Shown here piece by piece: positions 49,701 through 60,700 of a stretch of 64,000 bases of DNA. Position 1 is the first letter of the stretch. Each line of letters opens with the position of its first letter. A program made the translations under genes and the position numbers. The notes under the pieces were generated by a model, which did no database searches, had not been told where the DNA came from, and saw nothing but the letters and a program-made list of their open reading frames with translations. Origin of the DNA: Scatophagus argus (taxonomy: Eukaryota; Chordata; Actinopteri; Scatophagidae); assembly GCF_020382885.2 (NCBI RefSeq), contig NC_058510.1, positions 9,420,862-9,484,861 on the forward strand, in the 5' to 3' direction.

Positions 49701-52700
49701 CGCTAGCTCTGGGGTGAGGCCTGCCAGACTGCTTCTGTACTGCATGTTGGGAGCTGAGAAGAGTCAAGATGCAGAAAGACAACAGTGAGTAAACAAAGCA
49801 ATGAGAGCCAGTGAGTCTCATAATTGAGTATTGTAAAAATCACGCCTAACCAGTCATGAGGTGGACAGTTGCACGGCTGGCCAAGGCACATAGGGATGGC
49901 ACGCTTGGTGTCCTGAAGGGTCTTTTAGGAGGCGATGGTTGTCCCTGGGAGGCACGGGCGTCTTCTTGCTGTGCAGCTCTTTGAAGACGCTCCAATGCAG
50001 CCAGACCTGCAGCTGCACCTGCATCCTCGGGCTCTGCTGGGTCCTCTTCTGGAGCCTCCCTGTAACACACAAACATAACCGTCTTTTACACACATACTGG
50101 GTTTTAATGTGCATTGTGAATCATCTCTCTCAGCCTTCCTGTCTATAACTCATAATGTCTATCGGGATATTGCAGCAAGAGAGCCGACCGACCCCGTTTT
50201 AAATTGTTGAATACATAACAAAGCATTAATTGGGAACCATACAATTAGGGCTGCAAGCATTATCAATTTATCTGCCAGTTTTCACAACAAAGGAGATTAT
50301 AGCATTTAGCATTTTTGCATGAAAAATGATGACAAAAAAATGACAATTTTTCAAGTGTCAAAATAGTTACCAACAGAACAATAAACTGTAGAGAAAATTG
50401 ATTCACTATAAGTAGCTGCAAAATATTTAAAGATCAACTGAAGTCCAGTGGAAAATACTGAAACTGTAATACATATAAAATTGTTTCACAGTTCCTATAT
50501 TATGTTAGTATCATTCTGTCTCTCACCTGAGTCGATTGCCTTGGTCTGGCCAGTAGTGCCTTGGTTCAAATTCTCCTCTGAACCTGTTCTCCGGAAAGAA
50601 AGGCAGCCTCGGCATTCCTGTGAAAATTACACAAGTGACAGGTGTAATCCAATCCATAAGGATGTTCTAATACCACCACACTGAAACTCAAAGCCTGTTC
50701 ATACATATAAGTACAGTTTAAGTCACTTCTTGAGCATTTGTCTAGACTTGCTGAGGAATATCCCATACCTCTAATCATGATCAACATCTTCTACTCTCGT
50801 TCTTTGACTCTCCTCTAACTTCAGCTGGGACTGAGCTCTTGGTCACTCTCTGGTCTGGCACATATTCAGGACACTATATGACAACCACATGCTCTGAAAG
50901 ACTGAACGTGATTGGCTGACCGGCTGTAAGCACTCTCAAAACTCAGTTTTCACCGCTGGGGCTCAGTGGCTCTGACCCTGTGTACTATATGTTTGACAGA
51001 AAGGGCCATTCACCTACATATTTCCTAATCCTAATCTTTCTTACGTATGACACACATTACTAGGGTGGGTGGGCTAATGTTCTGTATACTGTGAAACACA
51101 TTATGCAACATACAGTATGAAACTTAGTGAAAGTACTTCAACAACTGAAAGTGAAAGGCCAGGGTCATCTGTTTCTGGCATGGGAGAACAAAAACATCTA
51201 TGTGGATGGAGACATGAGAAGGCAGGAGGAGGAGAGGAGAGAGGAGGGGGGGTAAGATGTAGGTCAAAGAAGGCATCAGGTGTCTGCAATAACCTCAAAC
51301 ACAGGTACCAGTACCATTAAGCACGAGATGTGGTTCCTCCTCTTCTTGTTCCTCATCCACCTCTATGCCAGCAGCTCCCTCAGCATTACCAGGAACCAAC
51401 CTCTGGCCTCGCCCTGTTCAACAGAACATTATGGAGTTGCAATGTGGAAGAAGCTATTTATGAAGTAAAAATCCCATTCTGTTTCTCTGTAGGCAATGTG
51501 AAGTGATTCATACTTGGAGCATTTTCAAACTTGGAATGACATGACATGGATTTAATATTCACCCCAGAAGTGAGCCAACCCGGAGAGTGAAGGACCAGCT
51601 CCTGGTAAACCCGCGTAATTCACTGCCTCTTCCCACACCTGGTTGGGTAGTGGAGGAGGCAGAACAAGGTCCTGCCCTCCCGCCCCCTCCAGGGCAGGGA
51701 TTTGTGGCTGTCCTCCCGCCCCCTCCAGGGCAGGGATTTGTGGCTGAGGAGAGAAATCGCACGGAGACGGCTCATTCTGTCCCGCTGATGGTGGATCTGC
51801 AGGACTCCATGCATCGTGAGGTGTCTCTGGAGGAGTGGTCTGAATACACAGTGCAGCGTTGGGTGTGAGGCCCAGAGAGCGCAGCGAACAAGCGAGCTCT
51901 GCCTCCCCAAAGCGTTTCCGTGGAAAACCCTGGAGAAGGGAAAAGGAGGGTAGGGAGGGGTGACGTCCGGTTATGTGCTCCACGACGCTGCGTAGAGGAG
52001 CATCAGCTGGGAAGCGCTCACGCATGGACTCGCCGGATGGGAGCCGAATCTGCAGCAAAAAAGCATGAGATTTAAACACCTGCCATTCCATAGTTTGACT
52101 GAAACTACTTCATACACGTTCAGATAGCTGAATCCTCCACAGCCTCACCATGAGGACACAGTTGTTATCCACATTAGTCTGAATCTTTCTTTCAGGCCTC
52201 TGCCCCTCACCACTGGGAGGGGACGTCTCTGTGGCAGCGCCGGTCTGGATCTTCTCCTGCAGACTCTTCCGATCTTCAGCTATCCGCTTTAACACCATCT
52301 CACGCTCCTGGCAGACCAACACACATAAGACAAGATGTTCTGTTTTGTTTTGACACTACAAATCAGATGCTTGGCCTGAGGCATTTTGTTCTCTGCACGA
52401 TAAGAAACAAAGTGGAAGTCTAGCTGAGTTGGCACTGTTCAGCACAAGAAGTCCGTCTTTTCAGCACTGCTGACCTGTTTTTTTTGCCGTCTCTCTGCTC
52501 TGGCCTCCTGAGCGACGCGTTGTCTCTGCTGCTCTTCAAAGTTACTCTTGTCCTGCTTGATGCGGGACTCGACCGGGAGCGGGTCCAGGGACGAGGTGTA
52601 TGGCTGCGATGGTCTGAGCACCAATGAAGGAGCGGCTTTTAAAATAAAAAAAAAAAAACATACACTCAATCTTGCACCCTAAACCATTCATTTCTTTAAG

Positions 52701-54608
52701 TGACACTGAAAATGTCAACGACTTGATATATTACAATGCTGCATTAATCTTAGATGTGATTCTCTATCTTTCAAGCAAACAGTCACTGGTGTTATACCTC
52801 TGCTGTCAGAAGGAGATGTATGTGTCTCTGAAGTGCTCGCTGCCTCTTTGGGTGGGTTGAAGGCAGAAAATGCTGTCTCAGCTGGCTGTGACGACTGCTT
52901 GACCAACTTGTGCCGCGGAAACTGACCCTGTAAGAGCCTGCCAACATATGAGAGAAGGACACAGACGTAGTTTACTGAATGGAGTGGTATTTTACAAACT
53001 CAAGAGACATTTTTGCACTCCTCTTCTGTCCTTGTGAGCTGCCACAACAAGTGAATTTCCCCACTGCGGGATCGATAAAGTTCATCTCATCTCACATTCT
53101 ATTAGCAGATTTCAAATTTAAGAAAAAGGCTGCGAGAACTCACCACTCAGCAGCATCTGGCACAGAAAAATGGCCCGCCTGTAGAGCTGCCTGGATCTGT
53201 TCCTCTGTGAAACCCATCTCACTGAGGACGAGGAACAACTCCCCAATAGTCTGCTAAACAAGCATATCAAATGGGCATCAAAAAGTCCTGTTGGCTGACC
53301 AAACAACCTTTGTGGTTATTTTCCCATATCAGTGACTGCACAAATGGTGACTAATGAGAGACAGTTTATCTGGCTCATAATGTCTTAAAAAGCATTCAAA
53401 GCTTTTTTTTTTGTCCAGACTACATCCTTCTTTATTGTTTCCTTAGGTGTTCCAGTTAACTAACCCAAAGTCATTATTTATGATGCATTAAAGCACACAT
53501 TTTAAGCTTGTCTTTTACTTTGTTTATTGTTTCTATTCTAGTTTTATTACACTTTTGTTTGATCTGCCATAATCTCTTCATACTACAATCCAATCGGTCA
53601 CATATATTTCAGTCCATATAAGAGTGAAAGATTATAGTCCTGGTTTAAGTGCTCTGTTGCGTCTCTTTGGTTTTTTACATTAATTTGCTTTTGTTGTGTT
53701 TTTAACTGCATATTGTTTCTGCTTTGTATCTTTGAATGTTGAATCTTTAAAACTGCAAAATGTGCTTTCTGGGATAACTTATGTGGTGAACATTTTTCAA
53801 AAGCGTGCAATCAAAATGTGCATAATCAAAAAGTAAAATTAAACTCACACACAACAATGTATAATATTAACAAACGATCAAGCTGCCTCCTTTTATTTAA
53901 TTTCACCACTGAAGATCATATGTGGAAGAAGGAACTGAACTGTCTGACCCAAACTGAGTTTTTTTTTCACTCTTTTACATCACTTACTTACTGTGTCTAT
54001 CTTTCTAACATGAATAATGCCTTTCACAGTCATGTTATAGCTGCCACACGCTCGTTAAATTACTTGTTCAATTTGCTATGACAGTTTGTTCCCGTTTGAT
54101 AAGTTAGCTCTGCTTTCATTAACGCCTCTAACTCTAAGTTACCTTGGCTGTAATAACAGAAATGTTCACTCTGCTTTGGCGTCTACTGGCTACATCTTAA
54201 TATTTGTTTTCCCTTCTTTGTCCTTCATGACCGTTACCTCTGACTGAGGCTGACCTGCACTTGCGCCTACAATTCCAGGTCCATGTTAGTTCACAAAGTT
54301 TTTGGTCTTAGTCAGAGCCTATCGGGACAAATGCATTAATTCACATTAATGTCAGCGAGTTTAAACTTAACAACAGACAACAAGCTAAGCTGCAGCTAAC
54401 GCTAGGTCTGTCGTTATGCCTTTGGTACAGTGAGTGGATGATGTAAACAAACAACGTTAGCATGACGGCTAACAGTTGTAGCTATCTGAGGGGGAGGACG
54501 ATGGCGAGGCTAAAGCTAAACCAGCTAGCAGCTGTTGATGTACAGCGCAGTGTTATGTCAAAAGCAGCTCGGTAATCTGCAACTTACCGGAGAGCCAGTA
54601 GAACTCAT
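46712..54608 (-). CDS. UBA-like / UBX / leucine-rich-repeat protein, 16 exons, about 902 aa
   Basis: Minus-strand exons: 54608-54588, 53250-53144, 52937-52798, 52635-52475, 52307-52149, 52049-51563, 50617-50527, 50059-49851, 49753-49511, 49379-49281, 48930-48737, 48625-48451, 48338-48182, 48101-47924, 47109-46998, 46887-46712. All junctions are GT-AG and in frame. Residues 8-45 are a UBA-like helical segment (GELFLVLSEMGFTEEQIQAA, ending PDAAEWLL). Residues 111-180 are charged and coiled-coil-like. Residues 190-267 are a UBX domain with the p97-contacting GFPRKR loop (237-242). Residues 299-322 are a duplicated 12-residue unit, followed by a Pro-rich linker. From about 460 to the end run leucine-rich repeats of the FBXL/AMN1 type (L..L.L..T.VTD.G). 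This suggests a p97/VCP adaptor recognising a substrate through the repeats; that role is inferred. I do not recognise a named vertebrate protein with this order. It is convergent with abcf2. Confidence 0.88.
50248..50425 (+). repeat. AT-rich teleost interspersed repeat (copy 4, partial)
   Basis: It starts agggctgcaagcattatcaa and ends near taagtagctgc, with the gcatttttgcatgaaaaatg segment of the family between. It lies in intron 7 of the UBX-LRR gene. Confidence 0.5.
51675..51746 (-). repeat. 36-bp tandem duplication inside UBX-LRR exon 6
   Basis: Two adjacent 36-bp units (51675-51710 and 51711-51746) differ only at the first base. They encode the 12-residue unit PQIPALEGAGGQ twice in frame, in the Pro-rich linker after the UBX domain. 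The near-identity points to a recent duplication. Confidence 0.95.
53000..53098 (+). repeat. LINE-like 3' tail in a UBX-LRR intron
   Basis: The segment tgaatttccccactgcggga followed by tcgataaagttcatctcatc is a typical truncated non-LTR tail with its short terminal repeat. It lies in intron 2 of the UBX-LRR gene, antisense to it. Confidence 0.55.
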
Positions 54609-55085
54609 ATTGTTGTTTCAAACGTTAACGTAATAAAAATCAAAGTGAGACTAATTGCAACTTAGTTGACTTCCTGGTTGGGTCCGGTGCGCAGACTGCT
54701 ATGCTAACACTGATCTCTCCCAGTTTAGTAGATTGACAGAATATCAACATGAAACCAGCCTATCAATACTGTGGAGAGCAGATATTTTCTCCACTGGGAC
54801 AGCGGCGTATAAATCCAGTCCACCTCTCAGTAACGGACACACCCAGCCGCCTTCCTACTGACAATAATCTTAATCATCTATGACTAAGCGTGTCCATGTC
54901 ATCAGAGGAGGTTGCTTTCGTTAAGGCACAGTTGAGCTGTAGTTGACAGACGGTAACGTTACTGCCGGTGAAAGTGAAAAGTAGTGGAAAACATACCACA
55001 CACGTGACTCGGACGCAGATTGTGGGAATATTAGGACTGACAGAATCAAAAGAAAGAAATTAAACAGAAGGAAAGTGAAAATAAA
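54609..55085 (-). promoter_or_regulatory. upstream region of the UBX-LRR gene with ETS and ISRE-like motifs
   Basis: Just upstream of the start codon, ACCAGGAAGT (minus strand, 54669-54678) fits an ETS-family site. CACGTG lies at 55001-55006. GAAAGTGAAA, a perfect GAAANNGAAA interferon-response core, is present at 54970-54979 and 55071-55080, some 362 and 463 nt from the ATG. The motifs are seen; function is inferred. Confidence 0.4.
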
Positions 55086-55714
55086 GCGCTAATCCGTATA
55101 ATAATTTTATTTAACGGGTGAAAGTTCTGGCGTCAGTACCAGAAAGCCACCAGTAGGGGTCGCTCTGTTCACACTGATGCACCAGGCACGCTGCTCAAAA
55201 TTGGCAAATCAATGATGTAAAAACTTTATTGATTGAGCCAACTTTGGCATTCTAGATAGAAAGATAATTTCTTATAATCTCGATGCGTAATTGTGATCAG
55301 TGCTGATGGGCATAGCTGAATTAAAAAAAGTGGGACTGTGGTCCAAAATCAGCTGTCAGGCCTCTGTTAAACCACCACTTCTCCCACACTTTTTGGAGAG
55401 TGTTTTGACTATCTGTGTCAGAATATTACAAATTCTCAAGTGTGCATGTGTCAGTTCTGATATAAGTTGTGATGGGCACAAAAAGCAGAATTAGACAGTT
55501 TACTTGGTGTTTGTTCAAATACAATCTTGGCAATAAGTAGGCGGTCAGCAGAAGGAAGTACTAAAAAGGGAGCAGGAAGGCAGATTAAAAGGCAAACAAA
55601 CAAGGAGTGATCATTAGCAGACAGGCTGAATAAGCTAAATTAGCTGAATAAGAGCTGTAAAACATAATATCCGATTTGGCATCTGTGTGAGTGCAAGCTA
55701 GTGATCTGGTCTAT

Positions 55715-56330
55715 TCTCCCAAGCCACCTCGGGTACACCCAGTCAGACGTGGTTGGCAAAAATCCTCCATTTAAAAGACCCTTAGTCAGTAAGGGGCCTG
55801 AAGTGTGTCAGGAATATAGCCCGCACCACCACCACCACAGTAATCAATTGATACGAGGCAAAGTGGATCGACGCTTACAGGTTGTTTACACTATCTTCTG
55901 GCCCTGCCATCTTCTGTTGTCCACTTATGTGATCCCGTGCCAGCTGTAGCCTCAGTTTGTCCTGTTTCAGTTGACAGGAGTGGCACCATGTGTGGTCTTC
56001 TACCGCTGTGGCCCATCTGCTTCGAGGTTTGACGTGTTACGCATTTTGAGATGCACTTCTGCAAACCTTAGTTGTAATGAGTGGTTATTTGAGTTACCAG
56101 CTCAAACCAGCCTGGCCGCTCTCCTCTGACCTCTGTCATCGACAAGGCATTTTTTTTGCCCAGAAAACTGCTGCTCACGAGAAATGTTTCCTTTTTCAAA
56201 TGATTGTCTGTAAACCCTATGGTTGTGCGTGAAAATCCCTGTAGGCTTGCATCAGCAGTTTCTGAAATACTCAAACTAGCCTTTCTGGCAACAACAACCA
56301 CATTCAGAGTCACAGTGATCATCTTTCTTC
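55715..56330 (-). pseudogene. decayed Tc1-like DNA transposon, transposase remnant
   Basis: Read on the minus strand, 56322-56068 translates to an N-terminal helix-turn-helix segment typical of a Tc1-like transposase family common in fish (SISETAD and GFSRTTI, followed by VTQITTHYN near the end). Later parts of the same element are recognisable at about 56040-55960 and 55865-55730, including the Gly/Val-rich stretch before the glycine-tryptophan/phenylalanine region. Frameshifts and a deletion of the catalytic core between these blocks make it non-functional. Terminal inverted repeats were not located, so the limits are approximate. Confidence 0.75.
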
Positions 56331-57649
56331 CTCATCGCAGATTGTCTTGACTTGGGGTACTGCAATAGACTGACAATCATAATAATGCTTGTGATATTTA
56401 ATAATGAAGTATTGATATCATTTTAATTATACACATATGATAATATTGTGTAAATGATCCGATGCAGATTGCAGATCTTTGTTTATCACTTCATCTGGTT
56501 GCTTTTTCATTATTCACATACTGTAATTGTTATTTTTATAAGCTAAGATATGGTTATGGTTACACGTTCCAGACACCTGCACCTTCCTACATCCATAATT
56601 CAAAAAAATAGATGAAACCACAATGAACAAAGTTAAACATTAATTTGACTTATTGCACTTTTTTCAAAATGAGGTTATTATAAACAAGCAGCAATGAGAA
56701 ATATTGTTAAAATTGTCTTTGAAAATAAGAAGAATTATATAAGAATTTTGATCATATTACAAGGTCTTCAATTGTATCATTCATATATATTTTAGTATAA
56801 TAGTATATCAGTCATGTACTTTCTTCAGGTTTTTGCATTTCTCATGCATACTGGTCTAATAGTTGCGATTTAAATGGGATTTATTTTTTATTTTATTTTT
56901 TCCTCTGTTCTTAACAGTCCCATGACAACACGACATCTGCATCTGCTCAGGATTGTGTGGGGAAAAAAAAAATCAAAGTTCATTGCAAGCACTAAATGGA
57001 TCGTTTTGTGGTTTTCTTTGTTGGTCAGTGAGTTAATATATTTTTAAGAACCTAATCTGATTAAACGTAGATTTAATTTGTTTAATGGTGATGATAATGA
57101 TAATGTTGTTTTCTCTTATGTAAAGACAGTAAACTGACCTTTACTGGGATAAATGCCAACACCTAAACATAGCTTATAGCATTCATCCTCCTGTAAATGA
57201 ATCCTCGTGTTTCATTTCAGTTTACGTCAAATCACGGTTTCAGTACATAACTGTGCAATGTCACTAACAAGGGAACTCAAAACGTGGAACTGATATTAAA
57301 TATTTTACTCTTTATGACAGTGGAGGTCATGTGCATCATAACGGAAAGACGGAAAAAACTGCCTTCATCACAAATATGATTCATCCTTTACGCAGGCGCA
57401 GCAATTTCTGTCTGGAGAAAATGGCAAGAAGTTCCACGAAATTAAAGCGTAAAATCGGAAGTCTTCAATTTTGACTTCAAGATAAAAGCATAAAATGGCG
57501 TTTGAAAGAAATCAGCGCGTCCCCGGCTGGACTGTGATGTTTTTAGCATCATTTATTAACTACGAGTTCATCACAAAATACAATATTATGTTTTTTTGGT
57601 GGTAGTTGCATGTATTTACCTATGCTCTTCTCGAAGCATTTTGACTTGA

Positions 57650-57735
57650 ATTTTCTACCGGAAGTTGATTTGTACTGATTTTAACCAACTGACATCGCTT
57701 GAACGAGCAAGTCATTCAGAGAGAGTTTGAGGTGA
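57650..57735 (+). promoter_or_regulatory. promoter-like segment with ETS site and possible non-coding first exon
   Basis: ACCGGAAGT at 57656-57664 is an ideal GABPA/ETS motif. About 65 nt later GTTTGAG is followed by gtgagtacc, a near-consensus splice donor after 57731. This is the usual layout of a TATA-less vertebrate promoter with an untranslated first exon. No coding exon follows within the window, so the gene would lie beyond position 64000. Confidence 0.4.
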
Positions 57736-60700
57736 GTACCAGACGCCGGTGTGTAAATAAGCCAGAATCTGCATGTTAGTATAACCCTCAGAAAGATTTC
57801 GCTCTATGAAATACGTGTTTTTTGCTTTGTATAGTCGTTTTATTGAAGGTCACGTACTGGTCTTGACTGTTGACTTATTTTCCTGTGAGGAGAGGCGACA
57901 TTGACAGCCAGTAACTGCCACACATGCACTGAACGTGTCCGCCGCAGCCGCCGTTCACTTCGCTTTGTTCCTCGGTTTATTAATTAGGTAACGGAGGGGG
58001 GAAAGTCCTGTAAATGTGGCCGGACTTAAGAGTTTTGCTGTGGCTTAAGGCTCTTGACAGACTGGTGGGAAGTAGGGTTGGACGATATAATGCTAGAAGA
58101 GTTCCTCATCTTAGCAAGCTAGTGGTCACTCCTCCTGACAGTCGCTCCAGTGTGAAAATGTGATGGTCATGTTGAAGAGTTGGCTGGGGTTAAGCGTGTC
58201 GTTGTGTCTTGTGACTGAGCAAGGCTTGCAACACGGCGGTGTGGAGACTGGGAATGTGGTCCGCTTTACTCATTCATTCATTGGCTTATCCGGTCACAGG
58301 GTGACATAATTACAAAAAGTTGTCATTGACGAGTTAGGTCAGGATAAGTGTGAATATGAAAATTTACATATATTGTTGCTGTTAACATCCAACAATTTGA
58401 TCAACTCATTGAAATGTCGCTTAATATAATCCACGATGTCCTACATGAGAACCCAGATTTCTTCCCATTGACCTCCATGTACGACGTCTATATTGTTTAA
58501 GAGTGTGACGCACTAATGAGGTAGCATAATGTAACATCATGTCCACAAATAAGCTGAAATATTCACTTTATAATGATATGAAGTGGAATTTCAGGCTCGT
58601 CACAGTTATTCAAAATCAAAATACAGGTTCGTTTTATTTGTGAACCTGTAGCTGGCAAGTATTTTTTTTTTTTTTTTTTCTCTGTTTGTTTTGGCATTTT
58701 TTGAGTGAACTGTGGGGGCAGGGCCTCACAGGATAAGACTTATGGACTCAAACTGAAGTTTATTTTAGCCCCCCAGTAGACATTTTGACTTGACAAACAG
58801 GTGATTCTGATAACATTAATTGCTTCTTGGTACTAATGACTGGAGGCGAGCCTTCATTTATGTTATTAGATCCAAATGTGTTTTTTTTTCCTCCTGCTGC
58901 AACACTTTAAATAAATAAACCTACAGTTCATGTCAGTCAAATCTAAAATTTGAAGGAGATTATCTTGCCCTTGAGTCCAATGCCAGTATGGCAACTGAGA
59001 CCTGTTTATTGTAAACTCCAGAATTTTGGGTGGAAGTTCACTTGCATTTTGCATTTGCACAACAGAAACTGAGAAAACCCAACTTTTCTCGTTGTGTTTC
59101 TCGTCTTCCAAATGTTGTTATCAGTTGATCAAACTGAACGTTACGCGAGAGGGATTGTGAACCACGGTCACATCAAAATTAGATTCATTAATCCATATCA
59201 GCTGACTTATGACGAATTAAATCCCTGTAAATTTTAATTAATGATTAATACGTTACCTAGTTTGAGAGCCATGGTACCAGAATTGTTTACCTGTCACAGG
59301 GCTAATAGATGTCAGGACTTGCCCTGTGGCAGGATGGAGGAAGGATGTGTCTCAGCAGTTGCCGAGTCACCAATATCATCTCCACATACACTGCAGGTTA
59401 TATAAGATGGTTTTACTTTAATGTAAAGAGATGATCTTTTCCTTGACGTTCCTAAATCAAAGTACATCACAACACCATGACATTTTATTGCCTTACAGTC
59501 CTGGCATTTCAAGGACCCTTTCAGTAACAGAATATAAAATGTTTGACTTGGTGAATCTGACCTTGTTTGATCTCTAAAGAAAAGAAAAAAAGAGCACTCT
59601 CAAATTCCAGAGCCACTCAGCTTTCCTTTTGTCATATAATCCCGTGCGGTGCTTGAACACATCAGACAGATCCATCTTAGCTGGGAGATAACAATCGCAG
59701 CTTTTATTTGTTTTTCTTCGCCTCGGTGGAATACGTCAAACAGACTTATTGTAAACTGATTTGTGACAACGGTCGTGTGTTTGGTGGTGGTGGTGGTGGG
59801 TCAAAGCACAAACAGTTGAGCAGAGTTTCTCCACATTCCTGTTGTGAATTGCTTGGTCATGCAGAAGACGAGGAGGAAAAGAGGTAGATAATGCGTGTTT
59901 TTCTTGTAATCATGGCCTCTTGCCTCTTCTTGTTTATTTTACCTTCTCCTCTGAAGATAAACAGCTCTAGCATTTAAACACATGAAACTAAACTAAATGC
60001 TATTATTTTAGGTCTGTTTTACAATTAGAAGCTGTGGAGTCACATCATTGTATGCAGTTAAATGTGCTTTCTTGGCTGTTGCTCTACTCTAATCTACTAA
60101 GTTGCTTTTAATTACCATTAAGCACTTTGGCAAGACACCTTGAAACGTGCATAGTCTGGGATACCTTCCTGTCACTTTAAACTCCATTAAGCTGTCTGTG
60201 GAGCATTTAATTCTACTCTTAACTACACAAGACATGATGAGGAAACATTGCCACTCTTCCCACCTCCTCCTTTGTTGTGGTCATCCTTTCCCATGAGGGT
60301 ATGAAGTTTAAACTCTCAGGGTTTTTTCTCAGTTTTGCTTGCAGGTTCAACAACAAGTGTAATCACATTGCGTTGTTTCCCAGGAAATGGATCAATGGTT
60401 GATTTGTATTTGACCATTCTGTGAGGGCTTAGGCTTTTGTTTGGGTTCTGGGAGCCTGAGGGGGATATTTTATTCCCGTCTCAGTCTCATGAGAGTAAAT
60501 ACAGTTATTACAAGTGTACCAGGCCAAAACCACACAATTAACCGTGTTTGTGTGAGAACATGGCTTTACCTTTTGTCCAGCTGGTGCAACCCAAGCAGTC
60601 CTGGATGTAATTTTTATAAGTGCCACAACACTAGTGGACCTGGATCAGTTGCTGGTGATTGTTTAAAAAAAATTATATTGCGGTTTAATTCCCTTGGGTG

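Noticed and set aside
55146..55165. CTCF-like motif near ccaccagtaggggtcgct
   Set aside because: The core carries an insertion relative to the CTCF consensus, and the phrase is common in fish repeats.
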